Source: DOZZ01 sp963792655
Lineage (GTDB): Bacteria; Acidobacteriota; Terriglobia; Bryobacterales; Bryobacteraceae
Direction of reading: 5' to 3'
DNA length: 64,000 nt
NCBI GenBank assembly: GCA_963792655.1
Contig: CAWBWU010000011.1
Coordinates: 310,001 to 374,000, forward strand
Every line of letters begins with the position of its first letter. The first letter of the stretch is position 1. Below the pieces are notes generated by a model. The model did no database searches, was not told the DNA's origin, and saw only the letters and a program-made list of their open reading frames with translations. Positions 37,851 to 46,949 of the stretch are shown here, piece by piece. Position numbers and translations under genes: made by a program.

Positions 37851-39130
37851 TGCCCCGCTTCCGCCGCCCGCCGCGGCTTCACCCACCCTTCGAAGTTGTG
37901 CCGGAAAAGGCGCTCGACATCGTGCTGAATGTCGGCACGTGTGACTGCGCGCCCGTCCTCGGCGAGCAGCTGATACGTGTTGGCGAGGATCGGCCCAAGC
38001 GTGCGACGCGTGTTGCGCCACTTGTAGATGACCTGTTCGAGAATGCGAGCATCCGAGTGTTGCGGGATGAACGTGGTGCCCAGCATTTCGAGCCGCTCGC
38101 GCGTGATCTCTTCGACGACCGAGGGCTGGTTCAGAAACCACCAGCAACCGAACGGCATCAGGTTATTGAATTTGCGAGCATACACGCAAAACTCATGCTG
38201 ATTTTCGCGGCTGAGGATGCTGGCCAGAAAGCGATTATCGGGGAAGCGCGAGAGCAGATTCTCCAGCGCCTGCAGATCCGCTTTTCCCGCCGCATCGCCC
38301 GCACCACGCAACGCGGGGTTGACTTGATAGCGCACGCCGATCATGAGTGACAGCGGAATATCGAACTCACGGCACGCAGGCAGCACCGCCTCGGCCAGGA
38401 GTTTCGTCCGCAAATCATCGGCGGGGTATTCGAAGGTGAACGGCAGGGAACACGCCATGTACACCGGCTGCATCTGACGGCAGCAATCACCGATGAACCG
38501 GCGCACCTCGTTCACTGAACTTCCGGTACAGCCTTCGTCGACTTGATACCCAAGCGCATTGAGCTGGCTCCAATGCTGCGGCCATTTGTTGAGCACGCGA
38601 TCCAGCCGCAGCACTGCATGAAATTGCTTGTCCTGCGCCACGCCGCGCTTCCAGTACGGGGCCTCATCCGGATCGAGCGGGTCGTTCGTCATCACCACTT
38701 CGCTGATACCCGCGATGCGAAACACATTGCTGATGTGATCTTCCAGCCGCACGTTCGCGAAGTAGTCGCGAGCCTCGCGCAAATCGTGTCCTGCCGTCGG
38801 TAGCCCTAACGCATGCAGCACCGAGACCGCGCCGCGCGCAGCTTCGGACACCGGCGGGTGATCCACGAACAGCGTCTTCCAGATCAGGTCAGCCTGCTCG
38901 CGCTTTGACATCTTCCAGTACTGCGCGGGTGTGATCGAAGACGAGCGAAACAGCTCGGCTTCCAGGTAGTGATAGGTGAGCAACTGGTCAATGCCCCACA
39001 GCCCCAGGTCGCCAAACGCGGGTGCAAACAAGTGCGTGTGGACGTCGATGAACTGCGTTGATTGCAGAACCTCCGCAACGGTCGCGGCAATCTGGGGCGC
39101 GCTGAGCGCGCTGTGGTTGGTTTCGCTCAA
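37847..39130 (-). CDS. Uronate-isomerase-like metal-dependent enzyme (amidohydrolase superfamily)
   Basis: About 427 residues. The start is uncertain: TTG 39130 follows the previous stop closely, whereas ATG 39205 would overlap that gene by 56 bases and adds a non-family N-terminus. IDVHTHLFAP carries the HxH metal motif; GDLGLWGIDQLLTYHYLEAELFR is the UxaC (glucuronate/galacturonate isomerase) signature; VVMTNDPLD and FPDNRFLASILSRENQHE follow the UxaC pattern, with PFGCWWFLNQPS as in the C-terminal helical region. It would convert a uronate to a ketouronate in the cytosol. It lies between the aldarate dehydratase and ROK regulator in one operon. Confidence 0.85.
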   Translation of the reverse strand: MSETNHSALSAPQIAATVAEVLQSTQFIDVHTHLFAPAFGDLGLWGIDQLLTYHYLEAELFRSSSITPAQYWKMSKREQADLIWKTLFVDHPPVSEAARGAVSVLHALGLPTAGHDLREARDYFANVRLEDHISNVFRIAGISEVVMTNDPLDPDEAPYWKRGVAQDKQFHAVLRLDRVLNKWPQHWSQLNALGYQVDEGCTGSSVNEVRRFIGDCCRQMQPVYMACSLPFTFEYPADDLRTKLLAEAVLPACREFDIPLSLMIGVRYQVNPALRGAGDAAGKADLQALENLLSRFPDNRFLASILSRENQHEFCVYARKFNNLMPFGCWWFLNQPSVVEEITRERLEMLGTTFIPQHSDARILEQVIYKWRNTRRTLGPILANTYQLLAEDGRAVTRADIQHDVERLFRHNFEGWVKPRRAAEAGQ

Positions 39131-39149
39131 GATATGTTCCAGCCCTGCA

Positions 39150-40397
39150 TCAGATGGGGCGCAAGTCAGGGATGCGCCCGTCGTTCGGATCGGCCCACCG
39201 GTCATTCGGGATCACCGGGTTCCAACTGGGCCGCAGCGGATCCCGGTCATATGGATAACCGCCCAGCTCGCGGTATAGCTCGGCATACTGCGCGAGCTTT
39301 TCGCGATCGAGCCTTACACCCAGGCCGGGCGTGTTCGGTACCGCGATCGCGCCGTTGCGGTAAGGCAGCAGCCCGCCTTCGATCACGTCATCGGTCAGGT
39401 GATGATAATGCGCGTCGGCGGAATACGAAAGGTTCGGAATCACCGCACCCAGATGCAGCATGGACGCGAGTTGAATGCCAAGTTCGCCGGATGAGTGCAC
39501 TGCAACGCCGAGTTGGAACGTCTCGCAAATGCCCGCAGCCTTGACGCACGCGCGAATGCCGCCCCAGAAAGTTGTGTCCAGGAGAATTACATCGACCGCT
39601 GTGTCGAGCACATTTGCCGCAAGCTGCTCAAAGTTGACGACCACCGTATTGGTAGAAAGCGGCACGCGCGTCATCTGCCGGGTGCGGCGCATGCCATTCA
39701 ATCCGAACACCGGATCTTCCAGATAGTCGATGCGCAGATCTTCAATGCCGTGCGAAAAACGGATCGCTTGTTCGGTAGACCAGAGCCCGTTGGGGTCAAA
39801 GCGCGCGGAGTCGCCCGGAAAGGCTTCACACAACGCGCGAAACGCCTTCAGTTCATAATCCGGATGGAAGACGCCGCCCTTCAACTTGTGCGATGTGAAG
39901 CCGTACTGTTGCTTGTAGTGTTGCGCCGTCGCGACCAACTGCTCCGCCGTGCGCACTTCGCCCTTCCTGCTCACGGGGTCGGCATAACGAAAGAAGTTGT
40001 ACGAGGCGAACGGCACTTCATCGCGCAGCTTGCCGCCTAAAATCGCATGCACCGGAACTCCCCAGGCTTGCCCGAGAATATCCAGGCAGGCGAACTCCAG
40101 CGCAGCCAGCAATTGCGTGCGGTTGTTGTAGAGCGACGCGGTCGGGTTCGCAATCCGGAAGCGCATCTCTTCGAGCAGCGCCGGATCATGACCAACGAGA
40201 TAGGTCTTCAGCGCCCGGATGGCATTCTCAGCAGACTCGCCTCCGCCGCCCATCTCGCCGAGCCCGATCAGTCCATCTGCAGTTTCAACTTCAACGATGG
40301 TGCGGACGAAGCGCCCCCAGTGACAACCGTTGCCGTGCCGTAGCGGCGCATGCAAGGGCACAGTGACAGTGGTGGCGCGGATATCGGCAATCTGCAT
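39150..40397 (-). CDS. Enolase-superfamily aldarate dehydratase (glucarate-dehydratase-like)
   Basis: 415 residues. N-terminal capping domain (MQIADIRATTVTVPL...) then the barrel: TSHKLKGG (KxK proton-abstraction motif), RFDPNGLWS and YLEDPVFG (metal Asp/Glu ligands), and AVHSSGELGI with the His of the catalytic His-Asp dyad. The RFDPNGLWS/LEDP pattern is that of GlucD enzymes that dehydrate D-glucarate or a close aldarate to 5-keto-4-deoxyglucarate. First gene of a minus-strand operon with isomerase, ROK, MFS and GH3; its start at 40397 is 56 bases from the end of the ABC ATPase gene on the same strand. Confidence 0.9.
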   Translation of the reverse strand: MQIADIRATTVTVPLHAPLRHGNGCHWGRFVRTIVEVETADGLIGLGEMGGGGESAENAIRALKTYLVGHDPALLEEMRFRIANPTASLYNNRTQLLAALEFACLDILGQAWGVPVHAILGGKLRDEVPFASYNFFRYADPVSRKGEVRTAEQLVATAQHYKQQYGFTSHKLKGGVFHPDYELKAFRALCEAFPGDSARFDPNGLWSTEQAIRFSHGIEDLRIDYLEDPVFGLNGMRRTRQMTRVPLSTNTVVVNFEQLAANVLDTAVDVILLDTTFWGGIRACVKAAGICETFQLGVAVHSSGELGIQLASMLHLGAVIPNLSYSADAHYHHLTDDVIEGGLLPYRNGAIAVPNTPGLGVRLDREKLAQYAELYRELGGYPYDRDPLRPSWNPVIPNDRWADPNDGRIPDLRPI

Positions 40398-40453
40398 TCA
40401 GGTCGATGCCACCATATCACTGGGCCCGCGCGCCGGGCAATGAGGAGATTGAA

Positions 40454-41144
40454 CTAGGACGCGATGCGTCCGTCACGCATGTGCACTGTACGGTGGCCAT
40501 GCGCGGCCGCATCCGGGTTGTGCGTGATCATCAGAATCGTTTGCTGCAGCCGTTCGTTCAAGTCGCGCAGGATACTGAGCACCGTATCGGAGTTCGCGCT
40601 ATCCAGGTTGCCGGTGGGTTCATCGGCCAACAGAATTGCAGGGCGATTCACGATCGCACGCGCGATTGCCACCCGCTGCTGCTCGCCGCCCGATAACTCT
40701 GCGGGCTTATGCTTCAAACGGCCCGCAATGCCGAGCACCTCGAGCGCGCGCAGGAACTCGTCAGAATATTCGGAACGGTTGCCGCCCAGATACTTAGCAA
40801 GCTTGATGTTGTCCTCTGCCGTGAGATTGGGCAGCAGATTGAACTTCTGAAACACGAAGCTGACCGTGCGCTGCCGCAGATAGGTGCGCCCACTGTCATC
40901 CAGAGCTGCTGAGATCCTGGCCACCGACAGAGACCGATCCGCCGCTGGGAGGCGTGAGCCCGCCGACGATGTGAAACAGTGTCGACTTGCCCGAGCCCGA
41001 GGGACCGACGATCGATACAAATTCGCCGCGCTGCACATCCAGATCGACACCGCGCAAAGCTTCCACATCGACCTTGCCGACGCGATAAATCTTGCGCAGC
41101 CCGCGTACGGCAATGATCGGCGCTTCGGTCGCCGGGCTACTCAT
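40454..41144 (-). CDS. ABC transporter ATP-binding protein, LolD/MacB type (one frameshift)
   Basis: About 229 residues from ATG 41144, overlapping the permease stop by eight bases. Walker A GPSGSGKST, Q-loop FVFQKFNLLPNL, signature LSGGEQQRVAIARA and Walker B LLADEPTGNLD are all present; the H-loop is ITHNPDAA. The LolD-type FVFQKFNLLP/IRAIVNRPAILLADEPTGNLDS is the class that powers lipoprotein release or MacB-like efflux. A shift near 40912 splits it. With the permease and an upstream lipoprotein gene it forms a three-gene operon. Confidence 0.88.
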
Positions 41145-42231
41145 ACGCGAGAGCCTCAATCGGATCCTGCCGAACCGCGATCATGCCAGGATAAAGCGCA
41201 CCCAGCAGAGCAGCACCCATCACGATTGCACCGGCGATGGGCCACCAGACCGGAACGATTGCTTGCGGCAGCGATGCCGGCACCAGTTTCATCAGCAACG
41301 CGCGCGTGGCAAAGCTCAGCAGCACGCCCAGTATGGTCCCGCCCAAACCGAGCAGGAACGCTTCGGCCAGGATGATCTTCAGCACGAAGGCTTTCGAACC
41401 GCCGAGTGATTTGAGAATTCCGATCTCACGCGTGCGCTGCAGAACCGCCATGTACATCGAGAGCGACACCACGGCGAAACCGATGATCACACCCACGCCG
41501 ATGATCACGTTGATGAACGCCTTCAAGAACGGCACCTTGTCGACGGACGTGAGCGAGAGCAGCTCGTCCAGCGGATAGATGTGATAACCGGGCAGCAGCC
41601 GTTCGAGCTCATCCATCACTGCCTGCGTGTTCTTGGGATCGTCGAGTTTGAGATAGATCTGGCTGAGCTTGCCCGTACTGCTCGCCAGATCCTGCACTAC
41701 TGGCAGCGGCAAAAAAAGATGAGCAAGCTTGCCGGGCTCTACGATGCCGGCGACCTTCCAATCGCGATTCAGCACCTTCACGTGATCGCCCACCTTCGCA
41801 TGCGCCTGACGCGCATAAAACGTGTCGAGTACGATGTCGCCCGGTTGCTGAAACGCGTGGCCTTGCACATACGTGAAACCGCCGCTCATGCGATTGAAGG
41901 CCGGATAATCGATGCCGGTCAGAGCCGTCCAGCCTGACACCGATTGGCTGGCCACACCTGTGGCCATCGCGATGTGCGGTACCTGCGCGAGCCGCGGAAC
42001 CAATTTCTCCGGGATGGTGTTCGCTGTGAAGCTCATCGCCGCGGCGTCAGGAGCGCGCACGAAAATGTCGGCGCCGATACCCCGCGCGCGGCTGGTCGAA
42101 TCCTGCACAAAGCCCTGGCTTAATCCGACCAGCGTCAGTATCAATGTCACCGGCACGGCAATCAGCAGCGTACTGAGCGCAGTGCGCATGGGACGGTGCT
42201 TTACATTTTCCAGAACGAGTTGTGCAATCAC
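41137..42231 (-). CDS. ABC transporter permease, FtsX/MacB domain
   Basis: 364 residues. One N-terminal helix (ALSTLLIAVPVTLILTLVG), a periplasmic MacB_PCD domain (residues about 45-240, VTGVASQSVSGWTALTG), and three C-terminal helices with LSMYMAVLQRTREIGILKSLGGSKAFVLKIILAEAFLLGLGGTILG, the FtsX signature. This topology is shared by LolC/LolE and MacB. Works with the ATPase at 40454 in the inner membrane. Only one permease gene is present, so it probably functions as a homodimer. Confidence 0.9.
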   Translation of the reverse strand: MIAQLVLENVKHRPMRTALSTLLIAVPVTLILTLVGLSQGFVQDSTSRARGIGADIFVRAPDAAAMSFTANTIPEKLVPRLAQVPHIAMATGVASQSVSGWTALTGIDYPAFNRMSGGFTYVQGHAFQQPGDIVLDTFYARQAHAKVGDHVKVLNRDWKVAGIVEPGKLAHLFLPLPVVQDLASSTGKLSQIYLKLDDPKNTQAVMDELERLLPGYHIYPLDELLSLTSVDKVPFLKAFINVIIGVGVIIGFAVVSLSMYMAVLQRTREIGILKSLGGSKAFVLKIILAEAFLLGLGGTILGVLLSFATRALLMKLVPASLPQAIVPVWWPIAGAIVMGAALLGALYPGMIAVRQDPIEALAYE

Positions 42232-43127
42232 GGACGAGCGACCGCCGATTTGGACGCGCCCGCTGGATGGCCGATGACTTCCAACTGCGAACCTTCGGGC
42301 TGAGTCAAGACAAACTTGTCGTCGCCGATGGTCTTGTTTGCGTCGAGGTGCGTGACCGCCATCACCACACCATAGCCATCCACGGGGCGATTGATGTCGA
42401 TGCCCGATGGAAAAGCGACGCCGCCGTAAACCTTCCAGTCGTGATAGCGCGTGTCGCTGATCGTGATGCCAGTTTCAGAGAACGACTTCTGGCGCAGGAT
42501 GCGCAGCGTCTGCCGGTCAAACCAGACGTTCCGCCGCAACATCAGATTGCCTTTGTCGTCTTTGCTGAGGAAGTGAAGAATGTAGAGCGCCTCGTCTTCG
42601 TCGGTTGCATCTTCGAGCACCGTTGTTTCATTCGGACCTGCAGGCGGGATCAACATGGCATCGAGGAACGCTTCGGGCCGCAGGTTTTCAAGCGAGTTGT
42701 GGCTTGTCGCCGGCGCGGTGTTTTCCCCTTCGACGAAACGATTCTTACTCGGGATCGAGATGCGGAATTCGTTGCCCATCGACACCATATCGAATGCTTT
42801 GGTCCGTACCACCGGGAACAGCCCGATAATGCGAATGTCGGAAGGCCTGCGGAACAGCACATACGCGCGCACATCTTTGTATTCCGTGATCTCGCCCTTG
42901 TAGACACTGCCGATGGCCGGCGTCATATCCACCGTCGCGGAGAAGGACTGAACGTTATCGTTCAGCCGCCGGAGCCGGTCGCTCAGGTTCTCTTTGGTCG
43001 CGATCATCAGCGCTTTGTTTGGAGCCGCGCCGTTCCGCGTGATCACCCTGCGCCGCACCACACAAGCCTGCAGCAGCAGGATGCAGAACGACAGCGCAAG
43101 CCAAAGCTTGAGGCGATCAGAGGACAC
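42228..43127 (-). CDS. LolA/LolB-like lipoprotein (outer-membrane lipoprotein sorting fold)
   Basis: 299 residues. Signal peptide and lipobox LSFCILLLQAC with acylated Cys22. The mature domain (residues about 40-285) is beta-rich, with FSATVDMTPAIGSVYKGEITEYKDVRAYVLFRRPSDIRIIGLFPVVRTKAFDM, the LolA/LolB-like 'half-barrel' layout. A C-terminal part reads VWFDRQTLRILRQKSFSETGITISDTRYHDWK, as in DUF4292-type proteins. It overlaps the permease gene (ATGA), so the three genes make a candidate lipoprotein or lipid transfer system, with this protein at the outer membrane. Exact cargo unknown. Confidence 0.72.
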   Translation of the reverse strand: MSSDRLKLWLALSFCILLLQACVVRRRVITRNGAAPNKALMIATKENLSDRLRRLNDNVQSFSATVDMTPAIGSVYKGEITEYKDVRAYVLFRRPSDIRIIGLFPVVRTKAFDMVSMGNEFRISIPSKNRFVEGENTAPATSHNSLENLRPEAFLDAMLIPPAGPNETTVLEDATDEDEALYILHFLSKDDKGNLMLRRNVWFDRQTLRILRQKSFSETGITISDTRYHDWKVYGGVAFPSGIDINRPVDGYGVVMAVTHLDANKTIGDDKFVLTQPEGSQLEVIGHPAGASKSAVARP

Positions 43128-43171
43128 TCTTCCATTCTAGGGTGATACAATCACGAATGTCAGCTTCACGT

Positions 43172-43247
43172 GGGCCTGTGGCGCAGTTGGGAGCGCGCTT
43201 CCATGGCATGGAAGAGGTCAAGGGTTCGAATCCCTTCAGGTCCACCA
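43172..43247 (+). tRNA. tRNA-Ala (anticodon GGC)
   Basis: A full cloverleaf of 76 bases with encoded CCA: acceptor GGGCCTG/CAGGTCC (one G-T), D arm GCGC-AGTTGGGA-GCGC, anticodon arm CTTCC-ATGGCAT-GGAAG giving anticodon GGC, and T arm AAGGG-TTCGAAT-CCCTT. TACAAT at 43146-43151 may be its -10 box. It decodes GCC and GCU alanine codons. Confidence 0.97.
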
Positions 43248-43337
43248 ATCCTAAAAACTACGACTCCTTAGCACTGCGCGAAGAATTCTCCTCGTGCGCT
43301 GAAAATCAGCGGGCGCGCGAAGATAGGAATAGAGACT

Positions 43338-44576
43338 ATGAGACTCGCAACAGCGGCGCTGCTGTTCATATTCGCTACTGCGACGGCAGCGGCTCAAATC
43401 AACGCTGGCGAACAGAAGCCCGAAGATAGCCTTCCGTTCACCATGACCACCGTCGCCACGTTTAAGTTGCCGTGGCGGTTGGCGTTCCTGCCCGATGGGC
43501 GCATGCTGATTACCGAGAAGAGCGGTCCCGTCTGGTTGGTTTCTCAAACCGGCGAGAAGATCCAGATCGGGAACACTCCGAAGGTCTACTTCCAGGGCCA
43601 GGACGGCATGCTCGGAGTTTTCCTTTCGCCTCATTACGCGAGCGATCACAGCATCTATCTGACTTATGTAGAGCCGGGCGATTACGGCGGAGGCTTTGCA
43701 CTCGCACGCGCGAAACTCAACATCGAAGGCAGTTCGGCGACCCTGGAAAACTTGCAGGTGCTTTGGCATCAGGTACCCACAGGAAAAGGTGGACAAGCCG
43801 GCGGGCCGATCGCGTTCTCGGCAGACGGCAAGTATCTGTTCCTCGCGGTTGGCGATCGTCAACGGTTCACGCCGGCACAAGATCCGAATCAGCCGGTAGG
43901 CAAAATCCTGCGCCTGACGCTCGACGGCAAACCGGCGCCCGGCAATCCGAATTTCGGCAAAACCGGGGCGGCCACCATTCCGCTGATCGATCCGCCGTCT
44001 GACACCGAAGCCGCGAAGACCGCGCAGGTAGTCAGCACGTATACTTTCACCGGCCCCAACCGGACGCCTGCCGAAACGTGGGCCAGCGGTGTTCGCACTC
44101 CTTATGGAATGGCCTTTTCGCCAACCGGGGAATTGTGGGAAGTCGAGCATGGCCCGGCCGGCGGCGACGAATTGAATCTGATCCAGCGCGGCAAGAACTA
44201 TGGCTGGCCGCTCGTCTCCTACGGGAAGAACTACAACGGCGTTCCCATTCCCAGCCCTGACACACGCCCCGATCTGACGAAGCCGGTGATTTATTGGGTG
44301 CCGGTCATCGCGCCGGGGAATTTGATGTTTTACCGCGGCAATAAGATGTTTCCTCAGTGGAATGGCAGCGGCTTCATCGCGGGACTGGGCACCCAGAGCT
44401 TGAATCGCATCATCTTCGATGGCCACGGCGGCGCCAAGCCTGCCGAGCGCTGGAAGATCGGAAAACGTATGCGTGATGTCGAAGAAGCTCCCGACGGCTC
44501 GCTCTGGATGCTGGTGGATGCGAATTCCGGAGCGCTCATCCACGTCACGCCCAACGCGGCGCAGAAGACCAACTAA
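43338..44576 (+). CDS. Secreted PQQ-dependent aldose sugar dehydrogenase
   Basis: 412 residues, signal peptide LATAALLFIFATATAAAQ. Soluble glucose dehydrogenase/Asd fold: WRLAFLPDGRMLITEKSG, GQDGMLGVFLSPHY, YLTYVEPGD, GGPIAFSADGKYLFLAVGDR and the calcium/PQQ motif VEHGPAGGDELNLI, followed by KNYGWPLVSYGKNYNGVPIP. It oxidises aldoses in the periplasm with PQQ. Followed on the other strand by a GMC dehydrogenase pair that overlaps it by four bases, making a sugar-oxidation neighbourhood. Confidence 0.9.
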   Translation: MRLATAALLFIFATATAAAQINAGEQKPEDSLPFTMTTVATFKLPWRLAFLPDGRMLITEKSGPVWLVSQTGEKIQIGNTPKVYFQGQDGMLGVFLSPHYASDHSIYLTYVEPGDYGGGFALARAKLNIEGSSATLENLQVLWHQVPTGKGGQAGGPIAFSADGKYLFLAVGDRQRFTPAQDPNQPVGKILRLTLDGKPAPGNPNFGKTGAATIPLIDPPSDTEAAKTAQVVSTYTFTGPNRTPAETWASGVRTPYGMAFSPTGELWEVEHGPAGGDELNLIQRGKNYGWPLVSYGKNYNGVPIPSPDTRPDLTKPVIYWVPVIAPGNLMFYRGNKMFPQWNGSGFIAGLGTQSLNRIIFDGHGGAKPAERWKIGKRMRDVEEAPDGSLWMLVDANSGALIHVTPNAAQKTN

Positions 44577-45124
44577 GGTGCAGGAATTTTTGTCGGCTTG
44601 AGCTGAATCAGCTTCGCGTCATATCCAGCAAACTCCTGCTGAATCGAGTTCCCGAGATATCCGATCTCCTGGTGAATTCCAATGTTGGAGCTGTAATAGG
44701 CGTGCGCGACTTTGTGCTTCAGGTCGACGAAGAAAATCTCTTCGGGCTTCTTCGGTTCTGCTTCGTTCTGAGACATGCGCGTCAGCACGTCGAGCTTTTG
44801 CTCAGCGGTGCTGGCTAAAAACGGCTTGCCTGACATCTCTTTCGATATGGTGTTCACCAGCTCCAGCCCGTTGCGCCATGTGAGCCGTGGCGTATCGTCG
44901 AACGCTTCGGCGAAGGTCTTGTCGAGATAAGCCGCAACTTCCGCGGCGTGTGCGCCTGGCGAGTGTTCGTCCGCCGGGATGATCATCTCTGCTAACTCAT
45001 CGATCATCCGAAATTCGTCGGCAGTGAAGAACTTCGACGTTGTCACTTGCGAAAGCGCCGGGACAGCCGCCAGAGCGCCCGCCGTCAGCTTGAGGATGTC
45101 GCGCCGCGATTGATCTCCGCTCAC
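44573..45124 (-). CDS. Gluconate 2-dehydrogenase subunit 3-like protein
   Basis: 183 residues from GTG 45124. N-terminus SRRDILKLTAGALAAVPAL is a Tat-type signal (RR motif). Then TTSKFFTADEFRMIDELAEMIIPADEHSPGAHAAEVAAYLDKTFAEA, the GADH subunit 3 core. It is the small partner of the GMC flavoprotein encoded just upstream on the same strand (two bases apart). Together they oxidise a sugar acid or sugar at the periplasmic side; no cytochrome subunit is seen. Confidence 0.88.
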   Translation of the reverse strand: MSGDQSRRDILKLTAGALAAVPALSQVTTSKFFTADEFRMIDELAEMIIPADEHSPGAHAAEVAAYLDKTFAEAFDDTPRLTWRNGLELVNTISKEMSGKPFLASTAEQKLDVLTRMSQNEAEPKKPEEIFFVDLKHKVAHAYYSSNIGIHQEIGYLGNSIQQEFAGYDAKLIQLKPTKIPAP

Positions 45125-45125
45125 G

Positions 45126-46895
45126 CTACACGTTTCCTTTCTTCATCTGATCGGCCAGGTGATCGCACGAGCGCCAGCACAGCGCCATGATGGTCCACGT
45201 CGGGTTCTGGCACGACGCGCTGACGTGGCTGCTGCCATCCACGACCAACAGGTTCTTCACATCGTGCGATTGCTGAAACTGATTCAGCACCGAAGTCTTC
45301 GGATCGTTGCCCATGCGTGCCGTGCCGAGTTCATGGATCGACCAGCCTTCCGTCAGACACTTCGCGGTTCACGTCTAGCACTTCGATCTTTGCGGCTTCG
45401 AACATCTCTTTCGCGCTGACGCCCATGTCCGCCGCCATCTTGCGCTCGTTCTCGCCGAACGTGTATTGGAAGCGCAGCACCGGGACGCCCCACTTGTCCT
45501 TCACTTGTGGATCGATGCTCACGGCGTTCTCGTAACGCGGAAGCACTTCACCGAACGCGCCCATCTCGATGTATGCGCCGGCGTAATCGCGCACAGCCTT
45601 CTTGTACGATTTGCCAAAGCCCAACTGCGTAAAGGCGCTGCCGGGAATCATCGACGTTCCGCTGCTGCCTTCGAAACCATAGCCGCGCAGAAAATTGGGC
45701 TCCTTACTCGCCAGGTTTCGAAAACGTGGCACATAGAAATGACCGGGCTTGCCATCGTCCAGCGTGCGCGGCTTGCCGACCAGATCTTTCACCAGCCCGG
45801 TGATTCCCGGGCCCATCAGATGCTCGCAGAAGTTATGACCTACATGATTGCTGGAGTTGCCGATGCCATTGGGATACAGCGTTGACTTCGAAAGCATCAT
45901 CAGCCGCGCGCTCTCGAGCGTTGAAGCGCCGAGGATCACAGCACGCGCTCGCGCTTCATACGTCTGGCCCGACTCAGCATCGATAAAGTTCACGCCGCGC
46001 GCCTTACCGCTGACCGGATCCACCGTCACTTCATACACGATCGAGTTCGGACGCAGCGTCAGATTGCCCGTATCCATCGCCGGTTGGATCAAACCTGTTG
46101 GCGAATCGAAAGCCGCGTGGATGTCGCAGCCCCCCGCGCGCCGGTTGCATGCGCCGCGGCCATAGCAACGGCTGCGGTACTTGTTGTGCTTCAATCCGTC
46201 GGTCGTAACGCCGGCGCGATAGGGCGTGAGCACGCGGCCCATTTGGCCCAGGCCGCCGCGCAGTTTCATCTCGGCCGCAGTGAGTTTGATCGGCGCGTTG
46301 AAACAAGCTGTCCGGAAGATAGGGCAGATGCTCTTTCTGCCCGGAGATGCCGAGATACAAGATCGACTTTGTCGTAGTAGGGCTCGATGTCCGCGTAGGA
46401 GATCGGCCAGTCCTCGCCGTACCCGTCGCGCGACTTCGCTTTGAAGTCATAGTCCGAAAGGCGCAACGCGAGCCGCCCCCAGATATTTGTCTTCCCGCCA
46501 ACGCAGCGCGCGCGAACCCACGCGTACTTGGTGCCGGTGTAAGGATGGTCCTTCTCCTCCACAACGATGTTCTTGCTGTAATCGGAGCCGCCCCAGCCCT
46601 GGACGTAATTTTTTACGTGTGGATACTTGGAGTCCGCGGCATACGGCGGATTGCGCACGTTGTATTCGTTTTGTGAAAGCGCGTGATAGCCGGGCGGCAT
46701 GTCTCCGCGGCGCGGATGATCGTACGGCCACTCCATCGACTTCAGCTCTTTGTTGATGTTGAGCTTCTTGCCGGCCTCAAGCAGCAGTACCTTCATGCCG
46801 TGCGAAGTCAACACGTGCGCCGCCATGCCGCCAGCCGCACCCGAACCAACCACGATGGCGTCGTAAACGGTTTTGAGATCGACCTCGGTCTGCAT
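45126..46895 (-). CDS. GMC-family FAD dehydrogenase, large subunit (frame broken twice)
   Basis: About 590 residues from ATG 46895. FAD motif VVGSGAAGGMAAHVLTSHGMKVLLLEAG (N-terminus), then ARCVGGKTNIWGR, and in another frame (46269 to about 45350) GRGACNRRAGGCDIHAAFDS and ARAVILGASTLESARLMMLS, and, in a third, HDVKNLLVVDGSSHVSASCQNPTWTIMALCWRS with the catalytic GMC His region. Shifts lie near 46330 and 45355. Pairs with the subunit-3 gene immediately downstream. It resembles gluconate or glucose dehydrogenase GMC subunits; the actual sugar substrate is not decided. Confidence 0.88.
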
Positions 46896-46949
46896 GATGA
46901 GCCTTTGCTTTGAGGCTACTATACAGGCAGCGAAAGCTTGAGAGCATCG

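Noticed and set aside
40425..40445. GC-rich hairpin near the end of the ABC ATPase gene (GCCCGCGCGCCGGGC)
   Set aside because: Only five paired bases and no T-run; could be chance in GC-rich DNA.
43251..44543. Minus-strand open frame of 430 codons opposite the PQQ dehydrogenase
   Set aside because: Composition is unlike a protein and the plus-strand gene has signal peptide and all family motifs.
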